DNA of 64,000 bases. It comes from Vulcanimicrobiota bacterium (lineage in GTDB: Bacteria; Vulcanimicrobiota; Vulcanimicrobiia; Vulcanimicrobiales; Vulcanimicrobiaceae). The notes below the pieces were generated by a model. The model worked only from the letters and a program-made list of their open reading frames with translations. It was not told where the DNA came from and ran no database searches. This document shows, in pieces, positions 49,020 to 57,730 of this stretch (position 1 is its first letter; every line of letters begins with the position of its first letter). The stretch spans positions 248,001 to 312,000 of the forward strand of contig DAHUXH010000013.1 of assembly GCA_027307235.1 (NCBI GenBank), read 5' to 3'. The position numbers were made by a program, and so were the translations under genes.

Positions 49020-51872
49020 GTGCGGATCGCCACGCCATTTGAACTGCGGCGCAACTCGCTCCTCGATCGCATCGAGCGCGCTCGACCCAAGATCGTCGTG
49101 CTCGTTGCCCCAGCCGGGTTCGGGAAGAGCACGCTGGCCCAGCAGTACCTGCGCGACCGGGGCGCTGTAGCGATCTGCGATTGCTCGGCCGCCGGAGACG
49201 ATCTCGACCTGGCCCGCCGCTTGATACCGGCACTGGCGGTGGAGTCGCCCGATCGAGAACAATCGCTCACGCAGCGCGAACTGATGCTCGGCGATGGCGG
49301 CACGAGCGTCGCTCATCGCATCGACCTGGCGCTGGAAGCCTGGTGCCAACCCACGGCCGGGACGACGTTCGTCTTTGAAAATGCCGAGCATCTCGTCGAA
49401 CGGACCGGAGCGCGCGACTTCCTTGCGCGCCTGCTTGCACGGCGCCCGGAAGGGCGCACGATCTTTATCTGCTCGCGCGAGAGCCTGCGCATTCATCTCA
49501 CGCGATTCGCCGCGCCGCATGAGATTCTGGTGCTGCGCGCCCCGGATCTCGCATTCGGCCGCTCCGAGATCGCTCGCCTCTTTGCGATGTCACTGGACGA
49601 TCCGCTGCTCGATCGCGTCATCGCCGTGGCGCAAGGCTGGCCGATCGCCGTTCTGCTGCTCAAGCGCTTCGTTGATGAGGGACGGATCGAAGAGCTGCTC
49701 AATCATCTTGACGACATTGCGTTCGACGAGTTGCATGACTATCTGGCCGATCAAGTCCTCGCGATGTTGCCGGAAAGCCTCGTCGAAGCGATTTTCGCAG
49801 TCGCGTGCATCCCGCACGCGACCGCGGCCGACGTCGGTGTCGCGCTCACCCCGGGCATAGCGGCCAACCTCGCTGAATTTGCGAAGGAGTCTCCGTTCAT
49901 CACACGTGCCGAGAACGGCACCCTCAGCGTCCATCCATTGCTGGCGTCACTGCTGCTCGAATATCACGAGGAACGCAAGGCCGCATTGCTCGAGCGAGTC
50001 GCTAGCGCCTACGCCGATGCCGAGAACTATCAGCGCGCCGCAGAACTGCATTTGGCGCGCGGCGATCGCGCCGCGGCAGCCCACGCGCTCGGGCGCTACG
50101 AGGTGATTCGCGACCATACGCCCGCAATGAGGTATGCGCGCGTGCTGGCGTCGTTGGATCGCGCGCTCGTCCGGCGCTATCCACGCTTGTGGGGAGTCAC
50201 CGCGCTGTTGCGGATGTTCTGCGTCGACACCGAAGAGTTGTTCGAGGAGGCTGAGACCATCTGGCACACGCTGCCTCCGGAAACGACGCCGCTCGAAAGC
50301 TTCTACGTTTTCTTTTTCCGCGCGTTGTTTCGCAGCTATATCGGCATGTTCGAAGAAGGCCTCGCGCTGGTCGAAGCGTTCGGCCGCGCCGCCGGTGCCG
50401 ACGACCTGCCGCGCGAGCCGATCGACGGTTATGTCATCTACTTGCGCGCGGTGCTTCAAGCTCGCATGGGGCGCCTGGATGAGGCCGAACGCGGCTTGCG
50501 CGCTGCGCTTCCCTTCACGCAGGGAATGGACGTCATGGCTTCGGGGACCTATCTCACGCTGGGCGCCGACATCGCGCGCGTTCGCGGGGAACGAACGCTC
50601 GAGCGCCAGTGCATCGAACATTCACTAGAACACGCTCGACGATCGGTGCTGCCGAATTTCGTCGCCTTCGATCTCGCTGAGGCGACGTTTGGAGCATGGT
50701 TCGCCGGCGAGGATACGCTCTTCGAGCGCCGCCTGTACGAACTCTCCGAGGCCAGCAATCGTGTCGGTGCGCGCGCATTTTCCTATTTCACCGCGGCTGC
50801 GCGCGGACTTCACGAGGAGCCGAGCGACGCCGACCTTTTGAAATACGTGGCGCTCGGCCGTCTGATCGAAGCCGCCAATGCCGGCGACGGCGCGCAGGCG
50901 ATTCGCTTCGCGCACGCCGCACTTGCTTCAGCCGAGCAGAATCGCACCCCGTTCGTCATCGTCCTCGCGGCCGTGGCGTGCGCGCTCACCGACGAACTGC
51001 ATCGCGATGCCTTTCTTGAACGCGCGCAAGAGGCAGCGAGCCGGTGCGAATCACCGCCGCTGATCGCCGCGCTTGGAGCGCTCAAGGAAGAGCGAAGCGA
51101 TTGCGGGATGTTGACGGCATACGCATCGCGCCTGCGGCGCGACCGGAGGGCGCAAGCTCCCCCGCTCGACGTGCGCATCACCGATGGTACGGTTCGTTGT
51201 CACGCACGTGAGGTCGCCGTTGCGGGACGCGAGCTGGAATTATTGACGGCGCTTGCGATGCGGCGTGACGGCGCGACGCGCACCTACCTTGCCGATCTGC
51301 TCTGGCCCGAACTCGACGGTTATGCGGCACGCAACGCGCTCTCGGTCTGCGCGCATCGATTACGGCAGCGCTTGGGCGTCGATGATGCGATCGTGCGGAC
51401 GGAGAACGGCTATCGTTTGCACGACGCCGCGCAGGTGGATATCTGGGAGATCGAGCGCGTGCTGACGACGCTGGCGCGGCGCGAGCGTTTGACCGATGCC
51501 GATCGCGCGGTGCTCTCGGCGACGTACGCGCAACTACGCTTCGATCGGGGTGCGCGTACCAAGGGGTGGGAGTGGTTCGAGGCGATCGAACGGCGATTGC
51601 GCGACATGCGTATGGAAGCGGCGCATCGTTTGGCGTCCGACGCGCTGGAACAGAACGATCCTTCGACGGCATTGGAACTTGCTCGTCAGATGATTTCGTA
51701 CGACCCGTGCGACGAGCCGGCGCGCGAGCTTGCGATCCGCGCGTACCTTCGCATCGGCGACCGATCCGCGGCGATGCGGCAGTTCCGGCAGTATCGCGAA
51801 ACACTGCAGGCAGAACTGCAGTGCGAGCCATCGCCCACGCTCGCCGAATTGGTCGGCGCCGGTCCCGCATAG
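49020..51872 (+). CDS. STAND ATPase regulator with SARP-type winged helix and BTAD domain
   Basis: A 950-residue signal-transduction ATPase. The N-terminal P-loop is APAGFGKST (30-38), followed by the NB-ARC/MalT-like body and helical repeats. At about 717-804 there is an OmpR-type DNA-binding domain (VAVAGRELELLTALAMRR, LWPELDGYAARNALSVCAHRLR) and at about 805-950 a bacterial transcriptional activator domain (QNDPSTALELARQMISYDPCDEPA). This differs from MalT, which ends with a LuxR HTH. It is first in an operon of at least five genes; the start is GTG 49020, the best fit to the P-loop N-terminus. The signal is unknown. Confidence 0.87.
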   Translation: MRIATPFELRRNSLLDRIERARPKIVVLVAPAGFGKSTLAQQYLRDRGAVAICDCSAAGDDLDLARRLIPALAVESPDREQSLTQRELMLGDGGTSVAHRIDLALEAWCQPTAGTTFVFENAEHLVERTGARDFLARLLARRPEGRTIFICSRESLRIHLTRFAAPHEILVLRAPDLAFGRSEIARLFAMSLDDPLLDRVIAVAQGWPIAVLLLKRFVDEGRIEELLNHLDDIAFDELHDYLADQVLAMLPESLVEAIFAVACIPHATAADVGVALTPGIAANLAEFAKESPFITRAENGTLSVHPLLASLLLEYHEERKAALLERVASAYADAENYQRAAELHLARGDRAAAAHALGRYEVIRDHTPAMRYARVLASLDRALVRRYPRLWGVTALLRMFCVDTEELFEEAETIWHTLPPETTPLESFYVFFFRALFRSYIGMFEEGLALVEAFGRAAGADDLPREPIDGYVIYLRAVLQARMGRLDEAERGLRAALPFTQGMDVMASGTYLTLGADIARVRGERTLERQCIEHSLEHARRSVLPNFVAFDLAEATFGAWFAGEDTLFERRLYELSEASNRVGARAFSYFTAAARGLHEEPSDADLLKYVALGRLIEAANAGDGAQAIRFAHAALASAEQNRTPFVIVLAAVACALTDELHRDAFLERAQEAASRCESPPLIAALGALKEERSDCGMLTAYASRLRRDRRAQAPPLDVRITDGTVRCHAREVAVAGRELELLTALAMRRDGATRTYLADLLWPELDGYAARNALSVCAHRLRQRLGVDDAIVRTENGYRLHDAAQVDIWEIERVLTTLARRERLTDADRAVLSATYAQLRFDRGARTKGWEWFEAIERRLRDMRMEAAHRLASDALEQNDPSTALELARQMISYDPCDEPARELAIRAYLRIGDRSAAMRQFRQYRETLQAELQCEPSPTLAELVGAGPA

Positions 51873-51878
51873 CGTCGC

Positions 51879-52547
51879 ATGCTCCGCGGATTTCTCATTG
51901 CGCTGGTCTGCGCCGCGACGGCCGGTCCGAGCCGGGTGAACGCGGACGCGAGCCGCTACGACGTGCTCGTGTCGGCCGGCCATGAAGGCCGGCCGGCGAG
52001 TTGCGCCGCGTTTCCGGCACGGCCATGCAATCTCGGCGCGGCGGGTGAGCGCACCTGGACGCCGTTGGTTGCCGAGCGCGTGACCGCCGATCTGCGCGCT
52101 CGCGGTCTGCGCGTGCTGCGCGAACCGGCGGATTTCACGGGTACCTACGACGTCGCCGCAGCGGTCTTCATTCATTTTGACGGGGCGAGACCGGCGTGCA
52201 CGAGCGGCGCATCCATCGGCTATCACCGCTCGGCCGAGCGCGCCGTCGCCGCCCAATGGCGCGCGCGCTACCGGCGGCTGTTTCCGTTTCGCTTCATGCC
52301 GGATGATTTTACAGCCGGCTTGCGCGACTATTACGCATTCAAACAAGTGCGCGCGCGTGCGGCGCTGGTGCTCGAGCTCGGCGAGATCACATGCCCCGCG
52401 CAACGAGCCTGGCTCGCGCCGCATCTGCGCGACGTCGCCGACACGATCGCCGCGTTTCTTGCGCGCATCGTTGTCGCGCCGGGGAAAACGTTCGCGGTGA
52501 CAAGAAAACACAGCGGCCAGCAGACGAATTCGAAGGAGTTTTCGTGA
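51879..52547 (+). CDS. Exported N-acetylmuramoyl-L-alanine amidase-like protein
   Basis: A 222-residue protein with a signal peptide (about 1-23). The mature part resembles Amidase_3 zinc enzymes that cut the peptide from peptidoglycan glycan chains: SAGHEGRP gives the first ligand, a Glu follows in AGERTWTPLVAERV, a His in VFIHFDGA and a catalytic Glu in LELGEITCPAQRAWL. The assignment is by pattern only and the sequence is divergent. It lies 6 bp after the STAND-BTAD stop. Confidence 0.65.
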   Translation: MLRGFLIALVCAATAGPSRVNADASRYDVLVSAGHEGRPASCAAFPARPCNLGAAGERTWTPLVAERVTADLRARGLRVLREPADFTGTYDVAAAVFIHFDGARPACTSGASIGYHRSAERAVAAQWRARYRRLFPFRFMPDDFTAGLRDYYAFKQVRARAALVLELGEITCPAQRAWLAPHLRDVADTIAAFLARIVVAPGKTFAVTRKHSGQQTNSKEFS

Positions 52548-53071
52548 TGAAATATGTTGTTGTGATGGGTCTGCTCTGTGCGCTGGCGTCGGCGGCGTGC
52601 GCATCCGATGCGACCGTGCGCGGCGTCTCATCTCCTGCTGAGGTGGTGCGGGCGTACGACGTGATCGGCGCCGCTTACCGTTCCAACGATTTTACCCTGT
52701 TCAAGCCGCTCGTGCTCCCACAGTTTTCGTTCATCGAGGTCGGCGGCGCTCGCGCGTCGCTCGCCGACCTCGAAACGGGCGCGCAGCAAGCTCGGCGCAG
52801 CGGCGGAACCGTGACCGGTGCGACGGTGACGCTGCAGTCCTTTCACATCGCCGGCGACCGAGCCGACGCGATGGTGACGGTGACGACGCGCGGGCGCATC
52901 GGGGGAACGAAAATCCCGTGCTCGTACGTGCAGATCGACCGCGATCGCGATACCTGGCAGCGCACGAACGGGACGTGGAAATTGCTCGTGTCGGCAATTC
53001 AGACGGAGACGACCACCGTGACGCACGATGCGGTGAACCCGTCGCCGAATGACGCGAAGCCGCGGGGATGA
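52547..53071 (+). CDS. Exported SnoaL/NTF2-like protein
   Basis: A 174-residue protein with a signal segment (YVVVMGLLCALASAACA; a cysteine at about 18 could make it a lipoprotein). The mature part has the NTF2-like pattern VVRAYDVIGAAYRSNDFTLFKPLVLPQF...FIEV, and then TWQRTNGTWKLL. AAGGAG 8 bases before the ATG fixes the start; its first base is the last base of the amidase stop. It may bind a small ligand. Function unknown. Confidence 0.72.
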   Translation: MKYVVVMGLLCALASAACASDATVRGVSSPAEVVRAYDVIGAAYRSNDFTLFKPLVLPQFSFIEVGGARASLADLETGAQQARRSGGTVTGATVTLQSFHIAGDRADAMVTVTTRGRIGGTKIPCSYVQIDRDRDTWQRTNGTWKLLVSAIQTETTTVTHDAVNPSPNDAKPRG

Positions 53072-53412
53072 TCGAGGTCTTTTACCGGTACCGGGTGCAT
53101 CGCTCGCAGGTTCGTGCGTTCGAGCATGCCTTTGGGCCGACCGGACCATGGACGCAGTTGTTCTCGCAGCATCCCGGCTTCATCCGGACGCGGTTATTCC
53201 GCCATCGCGACGACGTTTCAACCTATCTGACCATCGACGTGTGGGAGGACAAACCGGTGTGGGACGCTTTTCGCGCGGCGCAGGCGCGCGCGTATGCGGA
53301 GTTGGACCGCCGCCTGCGGCTGCTCTACCTCGAGGAACTGCTGCTCGGGTATTACGAAGGGACCGAACAATACGCGCTTCCGGCCGATAGTAAAAGAGGG
53401 GGGGACAGGTGA
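53068..53412 (+). CDS. Antibiotic-biosynthesis-monooxygenase-like (ABM) protein
   Basis: A 114-residue alpha+beta dimeric-barrel protein. The pattern EVFYRYRVHRSQVRAFEHAF, HPGFIRTRLFRHRDD and YLTIDVWEDKPVWDAF is typical of ABM/EthD-like domains, some of which oxidise aromatic compounds or bind haem. No catalytic residue can be assigned. Both ends overlap neighbours by 4 bp, so it is coupled to the SnoaL-like gene and to the STAND-LuxR gene. Confidence 0.75.
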   Translation: MIEVFYRYRVHRSQVRAFEHAFGPTGPWTQLFSQHPGFIRTRLFRHRDDVSTYLTIDVWEDKPVWDAFRAAQARAYAELDRRLRLLYLEELLLGYYEGTEQYALPADSKRGGDR

Positions 53413-56042
53413 TTCGGCCGGTAACGTCCGACGGGCAGATCGAAACTGGCGGCGCTTTTGCGCCGATTGCCCGGCCGCGCGTGAGTGCGCGGATCGCCGC
53501 CGCAGCCCGCGAACGCATCACCCTGATCGCGGCTCCCGCGGGATTCGGCAAGACGGTCGCGCTGCGCGCATTCTTGGAGACGTACGCCGGTCCGGTCGCG
53601 CGCTTTGACGTGCGCGCCGAGCACGCGACACTGCTCGCATTCTTGCGCGGTTTCTCGCTCGCTCTCGCGCCGATCGCACCCGATCTCGTTCCGACGCTGC
53701 CTTCCGCGTACGAGCGCTGCTCGTCGGGCCTTGATGCGGTAGATGATTTGGCGAGTTGGATGGATGCCCACCTCGCGTCGTTCAACGGGATGATCGCGAT
53801 CGACGATCTCCACCGAACCGACGGCGCCGACGGCGATGTGTCCGCCTTTCTCGCCGCGTTGATCGATCGCACCAAGATGCACATCCGATGGATCGTGGCG
53901 ACGCGCAACTCGTTCGAATTGCCGGTGGCAACTTGGCTTGCGTACGCCGACATGGACATGACCATCGATGAACGTGATCTGGCGTTCACCCTCGACGAAG
54001 CGCGTTTGGCGGCGAAGGCCTCGAAGCTATCGGTACGCGACGAAGAGCTTTCCGCAATTCTGAAGTTGACCGAGGGCTGGCCGTTCGCACTCAGTTTCGC
54101 GCTGCGTTGGACGACGCGCTCGGTCGATTTGGAGAACGTGTCGGCAAACACGCGCGAGCTGGTCTACGCGTATCTCGCCGAGCAGGTCTATCGCGCGCTA
54201 ACCGAAGAGGAAAGCGCATTGCTGGCGGTTGCGGCGCTTCTTCCCGAGATCGACGTGAACGTCCTGAGGCATGCCGGGTTCAATCATGCCATCGAAATCA
54301 TCGACGCATTGCGTCGCCGCGTGTCGTTCGTGTACGCCGAGGGCAACGGAATCTTCCGCTGTCACGATCTCTTCCGCGATTTCATCATCGACCGCAACGA
54401 GCGCAAAGGCTCGGAGCACTTCGAAGCCTTGCAGATTCGCGCCGCCCGTGCGCTAGAGGCGTCCGGCGCGCCGCTGGCGGCGCTGTTGTTGTTCACGCAT
54501 GCGCGCGCGCTCGACGACGTGATGCGGCTGCTCGAACGGGATGGCGTCGCCGCCATCGACCGCGGCGAAGCCGACGTCATCGCCGGCGCGCTGGATCTGT
54601 TCGATCAGAAGCACGACAGTCTGCCGCCGATCGTTGCGTTTCTCAAAGGACTGGTCGCGTCACTGCGCGGCGCGAGCGATCAAGGGCGTGCGTTGCTGAA
54701 GAAGGCGTTCGAGAAAGCGGCGCAGCCGCAACTGCGCGTGCGGATCGCAACGCGCTTGGCGATGATCGACGTCACCGCCGGCCGTGAGGTGGAAGCCGCC
54801 GTGCTGGCGGCGCTCGACGCGCCCTGCGACGACCTCGACCTTTCCGGCGAGGCGATTGCCGCGAAAGCGGCGGCATTGGCGCGTCAGCGCGAGTCGGCAG
54901 GTTCCCAAGCGGCCATCGCTCGCGCGCTCGAGGTGTCGGCAGAACTCGAAGGCGACGACGTACGCGCACGCATCTTGGAAAAATGTTCGTTGGCCGCGAT
55001 GGACTGCGGCGACATCGAGCAGTCCTACGATCTCGGCAAACGCGCGGCGGAGTTTGCGACTTCCTCCAAACAGTACAGCGTCGCGAGCAAGGCGTACATT
55101 TTGGTCGGCATCGCCGAGACCACGCTGCGGGATGACGTGCACAAGTATGTCGACTGGTGCGAAGCCGCATTGAAAGCGGCCCGGTTGGCGGGCGATGCGT
55201 TCGACGTTCAAGCGACGCTGATCGGTCTTGGCAACGCGATGCTGCGGCTGGGCGATCTCACGCGCGCGGTGGAGATTGCGGGGCAGCTCGCCGCGCTGCG
55301 ATTGCACCCGGTCATCCGTTCGATCTATTTTCCGGTCCTGGGCGGACTGATCGCGGGCTGGGACAGTCGCTATCGTGATTCGCATCTCGCGCTCAACTCG
55401 GTGTGGCAGCGTCTCCCGCTCTGCGAGGATCGGGCGCAGACCGCAGCCATCTGCGCTTTGATGTTCGCGCTCGACGAACGATCCGATGAAGCCAAGGCCA
55501 CCGTGGCGGCGGCTCTCGCCGAGATCGAGGCCGCGGTCTCACCCTACCAGCACAATCGGCGCAGTCTCGTCGTCGCGGTCGCCTTCTGCGCCCTCGCGGA
55601 GTTCGCCGACGGCCGCAAGACCTCGGCGAATCGGCTTCTAGGCCGGCTGGGACGTTTCGATGACGCCGTCGCGCGGGCCATCCGAAGCGCCGTCGGCGAG
55701 GCCTGTGAATACCCGATGCGGGCCGTTCACGACGCGGCCGAGGGTGCGAACGCTTTCGAGACCCTCGCAGACGAGGGCTACGGCGGCATCGGTCGACTGA
55801 TCGCCTTGGTCGCGGCCAAGTTCATGGACGAAGAACCGGTGACCAGCACGACCTTGACTCCCTCCGAACTCGCGGTGCTCCGGGATGTCGCCAACGGGGC
55901 CAGTCCCAAGCAAATCGCGATCCGGACCGGCCGCAGCTTGACCACGGTGCAGACCCAGATCCAGAAGGCGATGGTGAAACTCGGGTGCCACAGCCGCACC
56001 GAGGCGGTGGCGACCGCTCGCCGGCTCGGCATGCTGGTGTAA
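53409..56042 (+). CDS. STAND-LuxR (MalT-like) transcriptional regulator
   Basis: An 877-residue regulator. P-loop AAPAGFGKT is at 41-49, Walker B MIAIDDLHR at about 127-135, then a winged-helix region and a long TPR-like array. A LuxR HTH closes the protein (about 816-877: LTPSELAVLRDVANGASPKQ, TGRSLTTVQTQIQKAM). MalT-type proteins bind an inducer in the repeat array and ATP in the STAND domain. The start is GTG 53409, overlapping the ABM gene by 4 bp. A perfect 18-bp palindrome lies 5 bp after its stop, followed by a 22-residue peptide gene and an HD-GYP gene, which are likely targets. Confidence 0.88.
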   Translation: MIRPVTSDGQIETGGAFAPIARPRVSARIAAAARERITLIAAPAGFGKTVALRAFLETYAGPVARFDVRAEHATLLAFLRGFSLALAPIAPDLVPTLPSAYERCSSGLDAVDDLASWMDAHLASFNGMIAIDDLHRTDGADGDVSAFLAALIDRTKMHIRWIVATRNSFELPVATWLAYADMDMTIDERDLAFTLDEARLAAKASKLSVRDEELSAILKLTEGWPFALSFALRWTTRSVDLENVSANTRELVYAYLAEQVYRALTEEESALLAVAALLPEIDVNVLRHAGFNHAIEIIDALRRRVSFVYAEGNGIFRCHDLFRDFIIDRNERKGSEHFEALQIRAARALEASGAPLAALLLFTHARALDDVMRLLERDGVAAIDRGEADVIAGALDLFDQKHDSLPPIVAFLKGLVASLRGASDQGRALLKKAFEKAAQPQLRVRIATRLAMIDVTAGREVEAAVLAALDAPCDDLDLSGEAIAAKAAALARQRESAGSQAAIARALEVSAELEGDDVRARILEKCSLAAMDCGDIEQSYDLGKRAAEFATSSKQYSVASKAYILVGIAETTLRDDVHKYVDWCEAALKAARLAGDAFDVQATLIGLGNAMLRLGDLTRAVEIAGQLAALRLHPVIRSIYFPVLGGLIAGWDSRYRDSHLALNSVWQRLPLCEDRAQTAAICALMFALDERSDEAKATVAAALAEIEAAVSPYQHNRRSLVVAVAFCALAEFADGRKTSANRLLGRLGRFDDAVARAIRSAVGEACEYPMRAVHDAAEGANAFETLADEGYGGIGRLIALVAAKFMDEEPVTSTTLTPSELAVLRDVANGASPKQIAIRTGRSLTTVQTQIQKAMVKLGCHSRTEAVATARRLGMLV

Positions 56043-56046
56043 AACC

Positions 56047-56064
56047 GTACTGAATTTTCAGTAC
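56047..56064. promoter_or_regulatory. Perfect 18-bp palindrome upstream of the 22-residue peptide gene
   Basis: GTACTGAA-TT-TTCAGTAC, exact 8-base arms, 68 bp before the micropeptide ATG and 5 bp after the STAND-LuxR stop. No T-run follows, so an operator is more likely than a terminator. A weak -10-like TACGCT at 56088-56093 would place the palindrome centre about 45 bp upstream of the start point, where LuxR-type activators usually bind. Confidence 0.55.
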
Positions 56065-56131
56065 AGACCGGCTCCCCCCTCGGGCGGTACGCTTACACCA
56101 AGCCACCACCGCCACTCTAAGGGAGCCTCAC

Positions 56132-56200
56132 ATGTCACTCGTCCTCGCCCTCCTCGCCCTCGCAGCCGCCGGTATCGTCTTTCCGCCCACGGGCGGGTAG
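56132..56200 (+). CDS. 22-residue hydrophobic micropeptide
   Basis: A frame of 22 codons: hydrophobic start MSLVLALLALAAAG followed by IVFPPTGG. AAGGGAG lies 6 bases before the ATG, stronger than most ribosome binding sites in this window, so translation is very plausible. It stops 5 bp before the HD-GYP start and may be needed to couple that gene's translation. It could act as a leader peptide, a membrane peptide or a signal precursor with a C-terminal PPTGG. Too short for homology. Confidence 0.55.
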   Translation: MSLVLALLALAAAGIVFPPTGG

Positions 56201-56205
56201 CTGTC

Positions 56206-57189
56206 ATGGCCATCCGTTCAGCAAGTGAGTTGGGTTCGGCCCTCGCGGGCCGCCTCGCCGCCATCGTGCAGGCGGCGCGGACCGACCTCGCGCCCACCAC
56301 CGACGAGTCCGTGGAAGCGGAACTGTCATCCCTCTCCGATCGCCTGTGCATGTCGCTGACTTTCTCGCGGCCGATCGGTTTGGAATCGTGGGCGCGCGCC
56401 ACCGCTGAACGCCGCGGAAAGATCGAAGCGACGGCTATCGTCGGCGCCGTCGTCCGCGCCATCTTGAACCTCTCATCGTCCTATCAGGTCGAGAGCCGGC
56501 AACTCGTCGCGGCGCTCGAACCCTTCATCGCCGTCATCGATGCGGCGATGCACCCGAACCGTCACCTGGAGACGCGCGACGATCACGGCGCGGCAGCGGC
56601 CGTCGTTGACGCGCTCGTCTCCGTAGTGCAGGAGCGCGACGCGCTGACCGGCTGTCATTCTCGTGCAACCGCTGAATGGGCACGCCGGCTCTGTACCGTC
56701 CTCGGCCTCTCACCCGAAACGACGGAGTTCGTCGAGCGCTGCGCGATCTTGCACGACCTCGGCAAGATCGCCACGCCCGACGACATTTTGCAGAAACCCG
56801 CTGAATTGAGTTCATCGGAGTGGAGCGTCATGCGCGATCACTCCGCCGCCGGACAGCGGATTCTTGAGCGCATTCCGTCCCTGCATCGCTGCGCGATCGT
56901 CGTCCGCGCGCATCATGAAAGCTTCGACGGAACCGGTTACCCCGATGGACTTCGGGGCGTGAACATCCCCCTTGAAGCACGCATCATCGCGGTGGCGGAT
57001 GCCTTCCATGCGATGATCAGCGAGCGCCCGCACCGCCGTGCCATGGCTCCGCGAACCGCGCTGGAGATCATCGCGGCCGGCGCCGGCAAACAATGGGATC
57101 CCGACGTCTGCGCCGCATTGGCGAGCATGCTGATACACGCCGACGAAACGCCTGCCGACGTCCGTCCGGTCACGATTTCCTATGCCTAA
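56206..57189 (+). CDS. HD-GYP domain protein
   Basis: A 327-residue protein. The N-terminal 140 residues are helical with no sensor family I recognise. From about 150 an HD-GYP domain follows with H183-D184 (HDLGK), RDHSAAGQRIL, H236-H237 (AHHESFDGTGYPDGLRG), then IIAVADAFHAM. The metal ligands and GYP loop are intact, so cyclic di-GMP hydrolysis is likely. It lies 5 bp after the micropeptide and ends in a good terminator. A degenerate relative sits at 35856-36353. Confidence 0.9.
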   Translation: MAIRSASELGSALAGRLAAIVQAARTDLAPTTDESVEAELSSLSDRLCMSLTFSRPIGLESWARATAERRGKIEATAIVGAVVRAILNLSSSYQVESRQLVAALEPFIAVIDAAMHPNRHLETRDDHGAAAAVVDALVSVVQERDALTGCHSRATAEWARRLCTVLGLSPETTEFVERCAILHDLGKIATPDDILQKPAELSSSEWSVMRDHSAAGQRILERIPSLHRCAIVVRAHHESFDGTGYPDGLRGVNIPLEARIIAVADAFHAMISERPHRRAMAPRTALEIIAAGAGKQWDPDVCAALASMLIHADETPADVRPVTISYA

Positions 57190-57230
57190 CGCCAGAACGG
57201 CATAGGAGAGCCCGAAACCGGGGGTGGGCA

Positions 57231-57258
57231 AAAAGGCGCCGCGCGATCGGCGCCTTTT
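57231..57258 (+). terminator. Rho-independent terminator after the HD-GYP gene
   Basis: AAAAGGCGCC and GGCGCCTTTT form a 10-bp stem around an 8-base loop, ending in T residues, 41 bp after the stop. The A-rich start makes it potentially bidirectional. Confidence 0.8.
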
Positions 57259-57311
57259 AATTTCCCCGGCTGTGCCGGCCAGTTGGCACCCGACGCCTTC
57301 ATACTGGCTGC

Positions 57312-57692
57312 ATGATGAATCTTTTGATCGGTCCAGGTCTCGTGCTGGAGGGCGGTCACGCGCGTGCCGTCAGGGTGCATGCGCAGATGGCGGCCGGGAG
57401 CAGATCACCCGAAAGCGCGGTCGCCATCGACGACGGCGCTGCGATGACCGTGGTCGCGCCGGCGCTTGACTCGGCGCGCTTTCGCGAACTCATCGGCCCG
57501 TCCGCCGGCGGCGACCTGAGCCGGCTGTTCGCGGAAGTGGCGCGGGCGAGCGGGGTTGCTCGGGTCGATGTCTTTACCGATCGTTTACTCGAAGAGCGAG
57601 TGATCGCTGACCTTGTCCTTGGCGGTATCGAGATCGTTTCGCGACCCGCGCGCGAGATCGAGGCGGTCGCGGTCGTCGCCGCCGATTCGTAG
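57312..57692 (+). CDS. Hypothetical protein
   Basis: A 126-residue, Ala/Val-rich protein with no recognised family. It contains alternating hydrophobic stretches (ARVDVFTDRLLEERVIADLVLGG), as in a small alpha/beta fold. Coding character looks normal for the region and the ATG follows a terminator, so it probably starts the unit with the two-component genes 38 bp downstream. Confidence 0.55.
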   Translation: MMNLLIGPGLVLEGGHARAVRVHAQMAAGSRSPESAVAIDDGAAMTVVAPALDSARFRELIGPSAGGDLSRLFAEVARASGVARVDVFTDRLLEERVIADLVLGGIEIVSRPAREIEAVAVVAADS

Positions 57693-57730
57693 CGAAATCA
57701 CAGGGTCTTCGCGCATGATTGGGCGTAGCA

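Noticed and set aside
57719-57730. TTG start for the response regulator
   Set aside because: The ATG at 57731 gives the usual short N-terminus before the first receiver strand, and the TTG has no ribosome binding site.
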